Shown here piece by piece: positions 54,798 to 64,000 of a stretch of DNA of 64,000 nt. The position numbers were made by a program, and so were the translations under genes. Origin of the DNA: Candidatus Zixiibacteriota bacterium (GTDB lineage: Bacteria; Zixibacteria; MSB-5A5; DSPP01); assembly GCA_022614805.1 (NCBI GenBank), contig JAKEHY010000024.1:1-64000 (forward strand). Reading direction: 5' to 3'. Under the pieces are notes generated by a model. That model searched no databases. It saw nothing but the letters and a program-made list of their open reading frames with translations, and was not told where the DNA came from. The first letter of the stretch is position 1. Each line of letters starts with the position of its first letter.

Positions 54798-54988
54798 CAG
54801 CCGCCGGGGTTTATTTTTTTGGACTCATCCGGATTCAACGCTTCCTCCCCTTCCCGCACGGCCCGTTTGAACTCGTGGATGCCGCGTCCCAGCCCGCGCG
54901 CCAGCTCCGGAATCTTTTTGGCGCCGAAGAGCAAAAGAAGCACCAACAGTATTAGAATTATCTCTTGGGCGCCGAAATTTCCAAACAT
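54797..54988 (-). CDS. tatA: Sec-independent protein translocase subunit TatA/E
   Basis: 63 residues. One N-terminal membrane helix (EIILILLVLLLLFGAKKIPELARGLG) then an amphipathic helix (HEFKRAVREGEEAL). The FGAKKIPELARGLG motif is diagnostic. TatA oligomers form the passage for folded proteins exported with TatBC; neither tatB nor tatC is in the window. AAGGAGG-type site before the ATG. Confidence 0.96.
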   Translation of the reverse strand: MFGNFGAQEIILILLVLLLLFGAKKIPELARGLGRGIHEFKRAVREGEEALNPDESKKINPGG

Positions 54989-55046
54989 ACGTCCTCCTTA
55001 CTGCCTCAGTTCAATAAAAACTATCGAACTCTTTCCGTCAAGCCGC

Positions 55047-55313
55047 CTACAGGTACCACCAGCGGAAATAGACGAACACCAGCACCACCATTAAAAGCGA
55101 TACAAAATTCAAGGTTACCAAAAGCCCGATGGTGAAAGTGAAAGTGTAGAGGTGCAAAGTCGTCGGTTCAAAGCCGATTTCCACCGAGCGGGAAAAAAGG
55201 GTTTTGGCGGCCCCGTCCGGCAGAAAGGAGCCGATGATTTCCCCCAAAAGACCGCCCAAAATCGCCCCCAAAAGCAAAGCCACCGTCAAAAGCCAGGCCT
55301 GCGGTTTTCTCAT
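55047..55313 (-). CDS. DUF4321 small membrane protein
   Basis: 88 residues with two hydrophobic segments: WLLTVALLLGAILGGLLGE near the start and IGLLVTLNFVSLLMVVLVF at the end. A middle stretch with EIGFEPTTLHLYTFTF matches the DUF4321 pattern. Function unknown. Lies between purQ and tatA in the same leftward set. Confidence 0.85.
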   Translation of the reverse strand: MRKPQAWLLTVALLLGAILGGLLGEIIGSFLPDGAAKTLFSRSVEIGFEPTTLHLYTFTFTIGLLVTLNFVSLLMVVLVFVYFRWWYL

Positions 55314-55349
55314 CTGCCTCCCGTCTTGAACTCAATCATTATCGAAAAT

Positions 55350-56054
55350 TTACGCCACCACAAGCCCGGCAAAGCGGGCCACCATCGAAAAGAAAATACC
55401 GGCCCCGTCGGCGCTCCCCAAAATCGCCTCCGCCGCCCGGTCGGGATGGGGCATCAACCCCATCACGTTGCCGGAGGAGTTGACGATGCCGGCGATGTTG
55501 TTCAAAGAGCCGTTCGGGTTGGCGGCTTCGGTGACGTTTCCCTCCCGGTCGCAATAGCGGAACAGAACCTGCCCGCCCGCTTCGAGCTTTTTGATTTCTT
55601 CCGGGGTGTTGTAGTAGCAGCCGTCGCCGTGGGCCGCCAGCATTTTCAAAACCTGGTCTTTCCGGTAGGCGTTGGTGAAGGGGGTATCGTTTTTCTCCAC
55701 GCGGAGATAAACCGGGCGGTGGAGGAAGCGCAAAGACCGGTTGCGCAAAAGCGCTCCCGGCAAAAGCCCCGCTTCGCACAGAATCTGGAAGCCGTTGCAG
55801 ATGCCGATAACGAGGCCCCCCCGCATCGCAAAATCCACGACCTCCCGCATAATCGGGGAAAAGCGGGCGATGGCGCCGGTGCGTAAATAGTCGCCGTGGG
55901 CGAACCCGCCGGGGAGGATGATGACATCGCAGTTGTCGAAATGATGTTCCTTGTGCCACAAATAGACCGCCGGCTGCCGGACCACATCTTGTACGACGTG
56001 GTAGCAGTCGTAGTCGCAGTTGGAGCCGGGAAATGTGACCACGCCGAACTTCAA
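55350..56054 (-). CDS. purQ: phosphoribosylformylglycinamidine synthase subunit PurQ
   Basis: 234 residues; the glutaminase of the PurSLQ complex in purine synthesis. [16 protein letters not shown] is the standard start, Cys86 in GICNGFQIL is the nucleophile, and [12 protein letters not shown] gives the His/Glu pair. The start codon is TTG, forming TTGA with the purS stop, so the subunits are coupled. purL is not in the window. Confidence 0.97.
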   Translation of the reverse strand: MKFGVVTFPGSNCDYDCYHVVQDVVRQPAVYLWHKEHHFDNCDVIILPGGFAHGDYLRTGAIARFSPIMREVVDFAMRGGLVIGICNGFQILCEAGLLPGALLRNRSLRFLHRPVYLRVEKNDTPFTNAYRKDQVLKMLAAHGDGCYYNTPEEIKKLEAGGQVLFRYCDREGNVTEAANPNGSLNNIAGIVNSSGNVMGLMPHPDRAAEAILGSADGAGIFFSMVARFAGLVVA

Positions 56055-56305
56055 TTCTTAACCCCGTCTTCAAGTTCAACCCGGAATTCTTCGATGACCG
56101 GGTTGGCCAAGAGCCGGCGGGCCATTTCCCGCAGTTTTTCCTCCGCTTCCTTTGGATTTTCCGTTTCCAGTTCGAGTTCAAACACCCGTCCGGAGCGGAC
56201 GGCGCCGACCTCCCTGTACCCCAGGTTCAAAAGCGCTTTTTGGATGGTGGCCCCCTCCGGGTCCAAAACCCCCGCTTTCTTTTTGACAAAAACCTTCCCT
56301 TTCAC
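56051..56305 (-). CDS. purS: phosphoribosylformylglycinamidine synthase subunit PurS
   Basis: 84 residues, the small bridging subunit. Signature parts: [21 protein letters not shown] (in two overlapping parts), [14 protein letters not shown] and EEFRVELED. The proper start is a GTG giving M-K-G-K-V-F-V; the longer frame to 56491 adds unconserved sequence. No good ribosome site is present. First gene of purS-purQ. Confidence 0.9.
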   Translation of the reverse strand: MKGKVFVKKKAGVLDPEGATIQKALLNLGYREVGAVRSGRVFELELETENPKEAEEKLREMARRLLANPVIEEFRVELEDGVKN

Positions 56306-56505
56306 ACGCTCATAATAAGAAAACCGCGCCTCTTTGCCAACCCTAAAAATTTTCCCCAAACGCCAACAATTTTCGACTTCTTCCGTAAGATTAGGTAGTT
56401 GACATAAATTGGCCGCCCCGTCCCCACCGGGAGGCCGAATGGCGGGTAACCCCGAGTATCCGGGTTTTTTGGTGTTTTGAACCTGAAACAAGGGAGGGTT
56501 TGCGT

Positions 56506-56940
56506 ATGAGTTGGGCGAAAGCCGTTTTGACGACAGTCGGATTGTTGTTGTTCACCTCCACGGCCCGGGGGGACACCGATACGGTCTTGGTGCGAGATTT
56601 CAATTTCTTTCCGGCCTCTTTGACCATCAGGCCCGGCGACAAGGTGGTGTGGAAATTCATCCAGGCGTGCTGCATTGACCACACCGTCACCCGCACCGCT
56701 TCCCCGATGAGCTGGAATTCCGGCTCGCTGGCCGTCGGTGAAACGTTTGAGCTGGTGTTCCCAACGGCGGGGACTTTCGCCTATCACTGTATCCCCCATC
56801 AGGCGATAGGGATGACCGGTTCCATTACAGTCGAACCGATTCGGGCTTCCACCCTCGGCTGGCTGGGGCTTTTTTTGCTGGCGGCCTCTTTAACCGCGGC
56901 CGGCATCTATGTTTTGGGGTACAAACGCCAGAGCGCCTGA
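56506..56940 (+). CDS. membrane-anchored type 1 copper protein (plastocyanin-like cupredoxin)
   Basis: 144 residues: signal peptide (about 1-22), a cupredoxin domain and a C-terminal membrane helix (TLGWLGLFLLAASLTAAGIYVL). Copper ligands are visible as His59 (CIDHTV), Cys95, His98 and Met103 (FAYHCIPHQAIGM). It should carry electrons at the outer face of the inner membrane. AGGGAGG sits eight bases before the ATG. Divergent from purS. Partners unknown. Confidence 0.92.
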   Translation: MSWAKAVLTTVGLLLFTSTARGDTDTVLVRDFNFFPASLTIRPGDKVVWKFIQACCIDHTVTRTASPMSWNSGSLAVGETFELVFPTAGTFAYHCIPHQAIGMTGSITVEPIRASTLGWLGLFLLAASLTAAGIYVLGYKRQSA

Positions 56941-56960
56941 TTTGTTCAAGGCACCAACAA

Positions 56961-56988
56961 AAAAGCCCCGCCAAAGCGGGGCTTTTTT
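56961..56988. terminator. bidirectional terminator between the cupredoxin and the PPIase
   Basis: AAGCCCCGC-CAAA-GCGGGGCTT followed by TTTT, with AAAA before. Serves both convergent genes. Confidence 0.9.
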
Positions 56989-57013
56989 GTTTTAAAAGGG
57001 CAAGTTTTTTAGT

Positions 57014-58309
57014 CTAATACCTCACATCCACATACGTTTTTTTCTTCAGCTCCGCCACCCAGTCGGCCACCAACCGTTCGGTTTTTTTGCGGCGGGCCAT
57101 CTCCTTGATGGTGTCCCAGTCTTCCTCGAGGCTCAAGGTGTGGGGGGCCTTCTGGTCGGCCAAATGGAGGATGTAATACCCTCCCGGAGCGGCCAGCGGG
57201 CCGCGGTACTCCCCCACTTTCATACTATCCACGGACGGCTGTAAGAGCGGATTGATACCACCCATTTCAAACCAGCCCAAATCCCCGCCCGATTTTTTCG
57301 ATTCCTCGTCGGCGGAATAGGCTTTCGCCAGCTCCGCAAACGAGGCTCCGGATTTGAGGCGGGCAACGAGCGAATCGGCCAATCGGGCCACCCGCTGGCT
57401 GTCCGTTTTGGAGGGATGCAGACCGAAGAGAACGTGCTGGGTATGCACCTTGCGCCCGTCGTTGGCCAAAACCTTAATCAAGTGAAAGCCGAAAACCGTT
57501 TTTACCGGGCCGACCAGCTCCCCCGTTTTGGCGCCAAAGGCGGCCCGCTCAAATTCCGGCACCAGTTCCCCCCGCCCATAGCTGCCGATGTCCCCCCCCC
57601 GCTCGGCGGAAGGGTCTTCCGAATAGCGTCGGGCCGCTTCGCCGAAGTCCAGGCCGGTCTTTATCTCTGCCAAAACGGCATCGGCTTTGGCCTGCAAGGA
57701 ATCGAGCGTGGCCGGTGCCGGTTCCACCGGCAAAAGAATCTGGAAAAGCCGCACCTGTTTGGGGGATTCCGGCAAGGAGTCTTTATAGTCCGAATAAAAT
57801 TTTCGCACTTCGAAATCGGCCACGGTGACTTTGGCCAACCGGGAGGCAATCAGCCGCTGCTTTAGCAGTTCCCCCCGCACCGTTTCCCGATAACGCTTCA
57901 AAAGCTCCCGTTCCGTCAGTCCCTCGCGAGCCAGCTGGGCGGCAAAGGCAGCCGGGGAGGCGAACTGGCTTTTCACCCGCGCCAGCTGCTCTTCCGCCGC
58001 CGCGCTCACTTCCGCCGGGGTCACCTTCAAGTTGCTGTCCTGCGCCGCTTGCTGCAAAAGCAACTGGTCGGTCACCATTTGGTCCAAAAGTTTTTTCTGC
58101 AGAGCCGCCACCCCGGCCGAATCGGAAGGGGGGGTACCACTCTGGGCCAGATACATCTGGGTCTGCAAGTTCAGTTCGGAAAAGGTGATGACCTCCTTCC
58201 CCACGACCGCCGCCACTTTGTCCACCAAGAGGGTGTCTTGGGCCAAAAGTAAGGGGGCTGTCCAAAAAAGGAACGCCCAAACAAACCGGATGGCTCGTCG
58301 GAAAAGCAT
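57014..58309 (-). CDS. SurA-like periplasmic peptidyl-prolyl isomerase
   Basis: 431 residues: signal peptide (ending PLLLAQ), SurA N-terminal chaperone region (DTLLVDKVAAVVGKEVITFSELN in overlap of two parts), then two parvulin domains (about 175-270 with GGDIGSYGRGELVPEFE; about 280-375 with GGDLGWFEMGGI). It should help outer-membrane proteins fold. One base separates it from the upstream PPIase lipoprotein. The C-terminal helix (LVADWVAELKKKTYVDVRY) ends as in SurA. Confidence 0.92.
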   Translation of the reverse strand: MLFRRAIRFVWAFLFWTAPLLLAQDTLLVDKVAAVVGKEVITFSELNLQTQMYLAQSGTPPSDSAGVAALQKKLLDQMVTDQLLLQQAAQDSNLKVTPAEVSAAAEEQLARVKSQFASPAAFAAQLAREGLTERELLKRYRETVRGELLKQRLIASRLAKVTVADFEVRKFYSDYKDSLPESPKQVRLFQILLPVEPAPATLDSLQAKADAVLAEIKTGLDFGEAARRYSEDPSAERGGDIGSYGRGELVPEFERAAFGAKTGELVGPVKTVFGFHLIKVLANDGRKVHTQHVLFGLHPSKTDSQRVARLADSLVARLKSGASFAELAKAYSADEESKKSGGDLGWFEMGGINPLLQPSVDSMKVGEYRGPLAAPGGYYILHLADQKAPHTLSLEEDWDTIKEMARRKKTERLVADWVAELKKKTYVDVRY

Positions 58310-58310
58310 T

Positions 58311-60074
58311 TTAGCTGGTCCCCTCCTTCGCTTGCTCCCGCCATTCTTTCAGCTTGGCGTAGTAGACCGGGTCCACCGTTTTTTGCAAAACTTCCGGATA
58401 AACCGCCACCGGGGTTTTTTTCTTCTGCCCGGCCGTCCAGACGGCGAAGGCGGAATCGGCCGCCCTCATCCAGAGCCTTTGCCAAAGCCCCTCTTTGACC
58501 TCGCCAAAACTCTGCTTGCGGGCGGGCCGTTTGGCCTCGAGGTAAATAAGGGAAAAACTTCCATCCGCCAACTCAATCGGCCCGGCGATTTGGCCTTTCT
58601 TCATTTTGGCGGCGGCGGCAAAAAGCTCCGGGAACTGGTGCTGTTCCACCCACCCCAACTCACCGTTCAGGGGGCGGAGGTGGGTCCGGGCCGTGAATCT
58701 GGAAGCGGCCGCCAAGAGTTGACCCTTGTCCCGAACCCCTTTTTTAAGGGAGTCGATTTCCTCCCGGCTGGGGCGGTTGATTTCGAAAAGATGGAGGGCC
58801 GCGGGCACAAGAAATTCTTCCGAGTGGGTGCCGAAGTAGGACCGAACCGCGGGGGAATCGATCCGAACCGAGGACAGAAGCCGGGCTTTTAAGAGCAGGG
58901 CCATTCGCCCTTCCACCGCCCCTTTGAATAGCTTCAAAAACTCGGGGTCTTTGTCCAGCCCTTTGGAGAGGGCCGCATTCACCATCGCTTCCTGGAAGAC
59001 CAGTTGAAACAAACGGGCTTTGGTTTCCTCGGTGGTGTCCAAGACCAGGCGGTCCATCGGCCGGCTTCCCTGAAGGGTTTGCAGGTACTGCCCGGCGGTG
59101 ACGGCCCCTCCCTTGAAAGTAAGCAACGGCATATCCCGCTGGGCCGATGAGAGCATGTCGGTCTGAAGATAGATGGAATAACGTTCCGGCCGACCGGGTT
59201 CGACAACTTTTGAAAGCTCTTTTTGCATGAGGTTGACGAAGCGGGCCGTGGAATCGACGATGCGGAAGTTCAGGTTTTTTCGGATTTCCACCACCAAATT
59301 GGCGGCCCGGTCCGCCTCCCGGGAGGGCTCTAACAGTTTGCGCAATTCCGGCTCGAACAGCCGGAGGTCCGGCAGCTGGGCCGGCCGCTGTTCGTAGCAT
59401 TGTAAAAGGAGCCAGCCTTCCGGCATCCGGAAAGGTCCGGCCAAATCCCCCGGCTTCATCTCCACCCCCCTCGCAAACAAGGGTTCGGGCAGCTTGCGGC
59501 TCCATCCGTACCAGCCGATGTCACCCCCTTTGGGAGCGGAAAGCGGGTCTTTCGAATGGAGCAGGGCCAAGCTGTCAAAGCGGGCCCCCCTGCGCAAGAA
59601 GGACAAGAGGCTGTCGGCCAACTTCCCGTCGAAGGTCAGAATTTGCTTGAAGCACCGGTCGGTTCGAAAGGCGCGGTAGTAGCGCAAAACCTCGGCATTG
59701 GTCAGCCGGACCTTGTCCCGTGCCTCGCGAAAGTAGAGGACGTCCAGCAAAAAAAGGGGGCGTTCCGACTCCGCAAAGGCCCGAATTAAACTGTCCTGAT
59801 CCAGCTTCTGACGGTAGGCCTCCTGGACCAGAAGCCGGGTTTCCACGAGGCTATCCAAAAGCCGCATCTTTTCTGCCAGTTCCTCTTCGGCCGAGGGAAA
59901 AAGAAGCCTTTGCCGCTCCAATATTTCGGTTATTTCCCCCGCCAAAATCTTTTCTTCCCCCACCGCGGCCACCGGCGGCGATTCACTCGCTTTTTTTGAA
60001 CAACCAAAACCCCACACGGCCGCTGAAAGCAGTGCCAGACCGGTTAAAAAGGGGCGGCCCCGGCGTTTTCTCAT
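58311..60074 (-). CDS. PpiC-type isomerase lipoprotein
   Basis: 587 residues. Signal with lipobox-like VWGFGC, then a SurA-like N-terminal helix set and two parvulin units (about 150-245 with GGDIGWYGWSRKLPEPLF, and about 440-535 with NGELGWVEQHQFPELFA). A folding factor for exported proteins, probably working with the SurA-like protein downstream. The ATG before RKRRG is chosen by AAAGGA spacing; a longer frame overlaps mfd and is rejected. Confidence 0.88.
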   Translation of the reverse strand: MRKRRGRPFLTGLALLSAAVWGFGCSKKASESPPVAAVGEEKILAGEITEILERQRLLFPSAEEELAEKMRLLDSLVETRLLVQEAYRQKLDQDSLIRAFAESERPLFLLDVLYFREARDKVRLTNAEVLRYYRAFRTDRCFKQILTFDGKLADSLLSFLRRGARFDSLALLHSKDPLSAPKGGDIGWYGWSRKLPEPLFARGVEMKPGDLAGPFRMPEGWLLLQCYEQRPAQLPDLRLFEPELRKLLEPSREADRAANLVVEIRKNLNFRIVDSTARFVNLMQKELSKVVEPGRPERYSIYLQTDMLSSAQRDMPLLTFKGGAVTAGQYLQTLQGSRPMDRLVLDTTEETKARLFQLVFQEAMVNAALSKGLDKDPEFLKLFKGAVEGRMALLLKARLLSSVRIDSPAVRSYFGTHSEEFLVPAALHLFEINRPSREEIDSLKKGVRDKGQLLAAASRFTARTHLRPLNGELGWVEQHQFPELFAAAAKMKKGQIAGPIELADGSFSLIYLEAKRPARKQSFGEVKEGLWQRLWMRAADSAFAVWTAGQKKKTPVAVYPEVLQKTVDPVYYAKLKEWREQAKEGTS

Positions 60075-60088
60075 CTCCATCCTTTCGA

Positions 60089-63000
60089 TTATATGCTTGA
60101 AAGCAGTTTTCGGGCTTCCTCCAAAAGCTCGCCCCCCGTACAGGCGGAACACCCCACCCGCAGGGCCAATCCCGGCGCAAAGGCGAACTCGATGGCGTCC
60201 GGCAGCCGCATCCGCAGCTCCTCGATGCTTTTGCGGGTGGCCGGAAATTCGGATGTAAAGACCGCCTCCAGCCGCCCGCCGGAGGCTTTCAACTCCCCGA
60301 TTTTCTTCTCTTCGGCCAGGAGTTTCAGTTCCACCATTTTTAGAAGCTCCTCCCCCTTCGGCGGCGGCGGCCCGAAGCGGTCCTCCAGTTCCAAGCGAAA
60401 ATCCTCCAGCCCGGCTCTGTTTTTCAATTCCGAAAGCCGCTTGTACACCTCAATCCGGTCGGCCGGGGAGGCAACATAATCTTCCGGCAGGCCGGGGACA
60501 ATCGGAAACGACAGTTTGACCTCCGGCCGGATGGCGTGCGCCTCTCCTTTAAGCCGGGCGACCGCCTCCTCCAAAAGCTCGCAATATAAATCAAAACCGA
60601 CCTCTTCGATAAAGCCGTGCTGCTGGGCCCCCAACAGATTGCCGGCCCCCCGGATTTCCAAATCCCGCATCGCCAGGTAAAACCCGGAGCCGAGCTCGGT
60701 GAACTCGGCAATAGCCTTGAGCCTTTTTTTGGCCGTGTCCGTGAGGGAACTCCAGGGAGGAGTGAAAAAATAGGCGAACGCCTTTTCGGAACTGCGGCCG
60801 ACCCGGCCCCGCAGCTGGTAAAGCTGGGCCAGGCCGAAACGGTCTGCCCGGTTGACGATTAAGGTGTTAACCGAGGGGATGTCTAGGCCGGACTCGATGA
60901 TGGAGGTGGACAAAAGCAAATCGAACTTGCGCACCAGAAAATCGACCATCACCCGCTCCAAGGTCTCTTCCGAAAGCTGCCCGTGAGCCACCCCCAGTTT
61001 CAGCCCCGGAATCAGATCCAGCAAGTAATTTTTCATCCCCTCGATGGTCTCCACCCGGTTGTGGACGAAGAACACTTGCCCCCCCCGCTCCAGCTCGAAC
61101 AAAACCGCGTCCCGGACGGCCTCATCGGAGAAGGGAAGAATCTCGGTCTGAATCGGAAGCCGCCCGCGCGGCGGTGTGGAGATGACCGAAAGGTCGCGCG
61201 CCCCGGAGAGCGAAAGCTGCAGGGTGCGGGGAATCGGTGTGGCGGAAAGGGTCAAAACATCCACCGTTTCCTTCATTTTTTTCAGCTTCTCTTTTTGAAC
61301 AACTCCAAAACGGTGCTCCTCGTCGATGACCAAAAGCCCCGGGTCTTTGAAAGCGACGTCCTTGGCCAAAAGCCGGTGGGTGCCGATGACGATGTCCACC
61401 GTTCCTTTTTTCAACTCCGCCACCACTTTTTTCTGTTCTTTGGCCGGGCGGAAACGGGAAAGCAGCTCAATCCGCACCGGGAAAGGCAAAAGCCGCTCGC
61501 CGAAGGTCAAATAATGCTGCAGCGCGAGAATGGTGGTGGGGACCAGAACCGCCGCCTGCTTGCCGTCCGCCACCGCTTTGAGCGAAGCCCGCACCGCCAC
61601 TTCGGTTTTGCCAAATCCGACGTCTCCCAAAACCAGCCGGTCCATCGGAGCGGCAAACTCCATATCCCGACGAACTGCCTCGATGGCTTCATTCTGGTCG
61701 GGCGTTTCGTCGTAGGGGAAACTGGTCTCCAATTCCCGCATCCAGGAGGAATCGACTGAAAAGGGGTGCCCCGGCCGGGATTTGCGGGCGGCGTAGAGCG
61801 CCACCAGCTCGCCGGCCATCTCCGCCAGCGCCTTTTGAACCTTCTCCTTGGCCCGTTCCCAGCTTTTGGTTCCCAGCCGGGTTAAAGCCGGCTCCCCCTC
61901 CTTGCCGGCGTACTTTTGCACCCGTCGGAACTGCTCAATGGGAACGTAGAGCTTGTCCCCTCCGGCGTAGGCCAAATGCAGGCAGTCGGTTTTCTCTCCC
62001 TCGACGGTAACGCTCGCAAGCCCCGCGAAACGCCCCACTCCGTAATCGACGTGAACGACAAAATCCCCCGGGGTCAGTGAGGTGTAGGAGGCCAAAGCGA
62101 TTCCTTCGCGGGCTTTCCGCCTCGGGCGGGTCCGCAATTTCCGGCCGAAAAGCTCGTGCCCGGTAAAAACGGCAAATCCGGCATCCGGATATATGAATCC
62201 TTCTGCAAAGCGCCCCACCCCCGTTGCCAGGGGCATTCGCTCCTCTTCCAAAAGGGAACCGATGCGGTTTTTTTCCTCCTCCGTTTCGCAAAAAAGGAAG
62301 GGGCGAATCCCCCGCTCGGAAAGGGTGGAAACTTCCTTGGCCCAGACGGAGAGGTTGCGCCCCAGCCCAGGCAGGGGGGCACTGGCGAAGATGATGCGGT
62401 TCGGTCCGGAAAGACCGACCGATGGGAATATCAGTCCGGACCGGGAACGCAGGCCATCCCAGGTCTTTTCGGCCCGGGTTAAAATCTCTTTCCCCGAAGC
62501 GCCAAAGATTTTCTCCCACTCCGACTGATTGTAGGCTCCCTTTTCCAGCCATTCCCTCTTGCGGGCTTCCAGTTCCTCGTTTTCCACCCAGGCCACCGCC
62601 GAAAGGTCGGGCGAAAGGTACTCTTCCAGACCTCCCATTGATGTCCCCAGAAACGGAGCCAGATATTCGAGGGCCGGGAAACGGTTGGAAAGCTCCTTCT
62701 CCCCGAAAAAGGGGGCCGCAAAATCTTCCGGCAGGGATTTCAAGGTGCGGGTCACCTGCTCGGTGTCGACTAAGACCTCCTGGTTCGGAAGCAGCGTGAA
62801 ACTTTCTAATTTCTCCTTGGAGCGCTGGTCCAAAACCGAAAACGCCCGCAGCGATTCCACCCGGTCGCCGAAAAACTCGACCCGCACCGGGGCGGAGGCG
62901 ACCGGCGGGAATAAATCGACGATGCCTCCCCGCACAGAATAATCGGCCGGTTCCTGGGTCAAAGGCACGCGATGGTAGCCCAGCTTCTCGAGGGTGGCCA

Positions 63001-63502
63001 TCAATTTTTCCGGCCCCAACTCCTGACCAATTCTGACATCGAAGCGGTTTTTCACAAGAAGAGGTTTGGGCATAGTCGGCTCCAGGAGGGTCTGGGTAAC
63101 CGTTACAACGATGGCGTTTGGATTATCGGTGAGGTGCGACAAAACGGCAATCCGCTGTCCGGAAATATCCTCCAGCACCCGGTGCGGATAGAAAGGCTCG
63201 ATGCCAAAGGAGGGAAAATAGAGGATGATTTCATCCGGCAGGAGGGTGGTCAAATCCTGCTGAAGCGCCAGGGCCTGTTCTTCTTTGGGCACAACCGCCA
63301 GCCGCAAGCCGCCCCGATTTTGAAAAGCGGCGGCCAAGAGGAAAGAACGGGCCGAGCCGGAAAGCCCCACCGGAAACGCCTCCCGCCCCTCCTCGAGCCG
63401 GGCCAACACGACCTGGGCGGGACGGGTTTGACGAAAAGCCTCCAGCAGCCGTTCTATTCGTCGGCCTTCCCTCATCAAAACCGGCGGGGCCATCTCGGGC
63501 AT
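60089..63502 (-). CDS. mfd: transcription-repair coupling factor
   Basis: 1137 residues. Removes stalled RNA polymerase at lesions and recruits UvrA. Domains: UvrB-like N-terminus (D1-D3), RNA polymerase interaction domain (GDFVVHVDYGVGRFAGL near 480), RecG-like helicase with Walker A DVGFGKTEVA, motif DEEHRFGV and QLRGRVGRS, and the TRCF C-terminal D7 domain. Full length. Head of a leftward operon with the two isomerases. Confidence 0.97.
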   Translation of the reverse strand: MPEMAPPVLMREGRRIERLLEAFRQTRPAQVVLARLEEGREAFPVGLSGSARSFLLAAAFQNRGGLRLAVVPKEEQALALQQDLTTLLPDEIILYFPSFGIEPFYPHRVLEDISGQRIAVLSHLTDNPNAIVVTVTQTLLEPTMPKPLLVKNRFDVRIGQELGPEKLMATLEKLGYHRVPLTQEPADYSVRGGIVDLFPPVASAPVRVEFFGDRVESLRAFSVLDQRSKEKLESFTLLPNQEVLVDTEQVTRTLKSLPEDFAAPFFGEKELSNRFPALEYLAPFLGTSMGGLEEYLSPDLSAVAWVENEELEARKREWLEKGAYNQSEWEKIFGASGKEILTRAEKTWDGLRSRSGLIFPSVGLSGPNRIIFASAPLPGLGRNLSVWAKEVSTLSERGIRPFLFCETEEEKNRIGSLLEEERMPLATGVGRFAEGFIYPDAGFAVFTGHELFGRKLRTRPRRKAREGIALASYTSLTPGDFVVHVDYGVGRFAGLASVTVEGEKTDCLHLAYAGGDKLYVPIEQFRRVQKYAGKEGEPALTRLGTKSWERAKEKVQKALAEMAGELVALYAARKSRPGHPFSVDSSWMRELETSFPYDETPDQNEAIEAVRRDMEFAAPMDRLVLGDVGFGKTEVAVRASLKAVADGKQAAVLVPTTILALQHYLTFGERLLPFPVRIELLSRFRPAKEQKKVVAELKKGTVDIVIGTHRLLAKDVAFKDPGLLVIDEEHRFGVVQKEKLKKMKETVDVLTLSATPIPRTLQLSLSGARDLSVISTPPRGRLPIQTEILPFSDEAVRDAVLFELERGGQVFFVHNRVETIEGMKNYLLDLIPGLKLGVAHGQLSEETLERVMVDFLVRKFDLLLSTSIIESGLDIPSVNTLIVNRADRFGLAQLYQLRGRVGRSSEKAFAYFFTPPWSSLTDTAKKRLKAIAEFTELGSGFYLAMRDLEIRGAGNLLGAQQHGFIEEVGFDLYCELLEEAVARLKGEAHAIRPEVKLSFPIVPGLPEDYVASPADRIEVYKRLSELKNRAGLEDFRLELEDRFGPPPPKGEELLKMVELKLLAEEKKIGELKASGGRLEAVFTSEFPATRKSIEELRMRLPDAIEFAFAPGLALRVGCSACTGGELLEEARKLLSSI

Positions 63503-63530
63503 AATTTTTCTTTTCCGGCAACACCAAAAC

Positions 63531-63566
63531 CCCGCCTTCGTCTGAAACCAGTAGGAAGAAGGCGGG
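63531..63566. repeat. inverted repeat upstream of mfd
   Basis: CCCGCCTTC...GAAGGCGGG, nine perfect pairs, with an 18-base loop. It lies between divergent genes, with no T-run next to it. Function unknown. Confidence 0.5.
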
Positions 63567-63670
63567 TTGCCAGCCGCAAAGAACCGAATCTAACTAAAAC
63601 CGGCCGTTTCTACAAGAGGCGGAAAACCCGGATAAAGGTGGCAAAAGGCCGGGAGGTGTGGTAAATTGGG

Positions 63671-64000
63671 ATGATGAAGAAAAAAAACTGGACGGGTGCG
63701 GTTTTTTTGACGGTTCTTCTGGCCACTTTGGGCCTTGCCAAAACGAGCAAGAAAACCGAAACCCCAAACCCGATTTCCCGTATGATTGCCGCTTTGGGGG
63801 GGGACAAATTCTTAAATCTATCCGCTTTTCAGCTCTCCGGCCGTGGGTTTTTGGTTGGCAAAAACCCGGTCAAAATAGATTTCGCCCAGCGGGGGGGGAA
63901 AATGCGCTCCCAGATAGAGACGAACTTTTGGAGCTCCACCGAAGTTTTCGACGGGGTCTCCGGCTGGCGCCGCTTCGGCGCCGAAAAACCGTTCAAGCTT
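63671..64000 (+). CDS. 5' part of an exported protein gene running off the window
   Basis: The first 110 codons are open to the edge. It starts MMKKKNWTGAVFLTVLLATLGLA, a signal peptide, then KTSKKTETPNPIS, MIAALGGDKFLNLSAFQLSGRG (in parts). The region GGDKFLNL...L-x-GRG recalls the start of outer-membrane lipoprotein-sorting (LolA/LolB-like or DUF4292-like) domains, but this is tentative. No strong ribosome site; either of two adjacent ATGs may serve. Divergent from mfd. Confidence 0.7.
   Translation, partial: MMKKKNWTGAVFLTVLLATLGLAKTSKKTETPNPISRMIAALGGDKFLNLSAFQLSGRGFLVGKNPVKIDFAQRGGKMRSQIETNFWSSTEVFDGVSGWRRFGAEKPFKL

Noticed and set aside
1-64000. CRISPR array, insertion sequence, rRNA or prophage
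   Set aside because: No spaced direct repeats, transposase, rRNA signature or phage structural genes were seen.

Overview
The window reads as chromosomal DNA of an uncultured, didermic, FCB-group-like bacterium. Two large secreted proteins end in the YPNPFNP-type C-terminal sorting/adhesion domain (49260-54235), one gene ends in a type I dockerin (14545-14970), and an SBBP propeller, a lipoprotein-rich inventory, an RND efflux system and an OmpA/TSP3 protein point the same way. Zixibacteria or a neighbouring candidate phylum fits best, but this is inference. There is one tRNA (Asp) and no rRNA, CRISPR array or recognisable insertion sequence.

Layout. 1-4.3 kb: protein quality control (HtrA-like protease, Hsp20, Lon). 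4.4-13.4 kb: lipoprotein, fused alpha/beta 2-oxoacid dehydrogenase E1, an AT-rich pair of accessory genes that includes a membrane-anchored Mrr-like nuclease, a fused sugar nucleotidyltransferase/phosphomannomutase, and CstA. 13.4-15 kb: SBBP-dockerin gene split by an in-frame TGA. 15.2-19.2 kb: umuC-umuD-radical SAM operon facing a XRE/S24 (LexA-like) repressor across an AT-rich, repeat-laden operator region. 19.2-28.4 kb, all leftward: phospholipid synthesis (pssA, psd), transaldolase-like aldolase, truA, PolX, Rieske oxygenase with an AdiC-like permease, and comM. 28.7-34.8 kb: head-repeat surface protein and two amidohydrolase-family genes. 35.2-41.9 kb: TetR-regulated TolC/AcrA/AcrB-type efflux operon. 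42-48.7 kb: tRNA-Asp, a secreted trypsin-fold protease and its domain-sharing lipoprotein, MscL, OmpA-TSP3, pdxST, and a peroxiredoxin with a histone-like tail. 48.7-54.2 kb: secreted beta-helix and FG-GAP proteins. 54.3-64 kb: TatA, purSQ, cupredoxin, two parvulin-type isomerases and Mfd.

The most unusual system is the mutasome cassette at 15.2-19.2 kb. The UmuD homologue has lost the cleavage-site cysteine, the catalytic serine and the catalytic lysine, yet UmuC looks fully intact and keeps its clamp-binding motif. A DNA-repair-type radical SAM protein is transcribed with them, and the divergent repressor keeps its own Ser/Lys dyad. The simplest reading is a translesion module whose damage sensing has moved from UmuD cleavage to the repressor.

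Other notable points are a family of composite palindromic intergenic repeats (A hairpin then B hairpin ending CCCCTAC), a truncated Rrf2-like 5' gene remnant cut off at one of these repeats, amidohydrolase domains that have lost their metal-binding HxH, and a PolX whose PHP motif I is QxQ. All calls come from reading the sequence. No database search was run.
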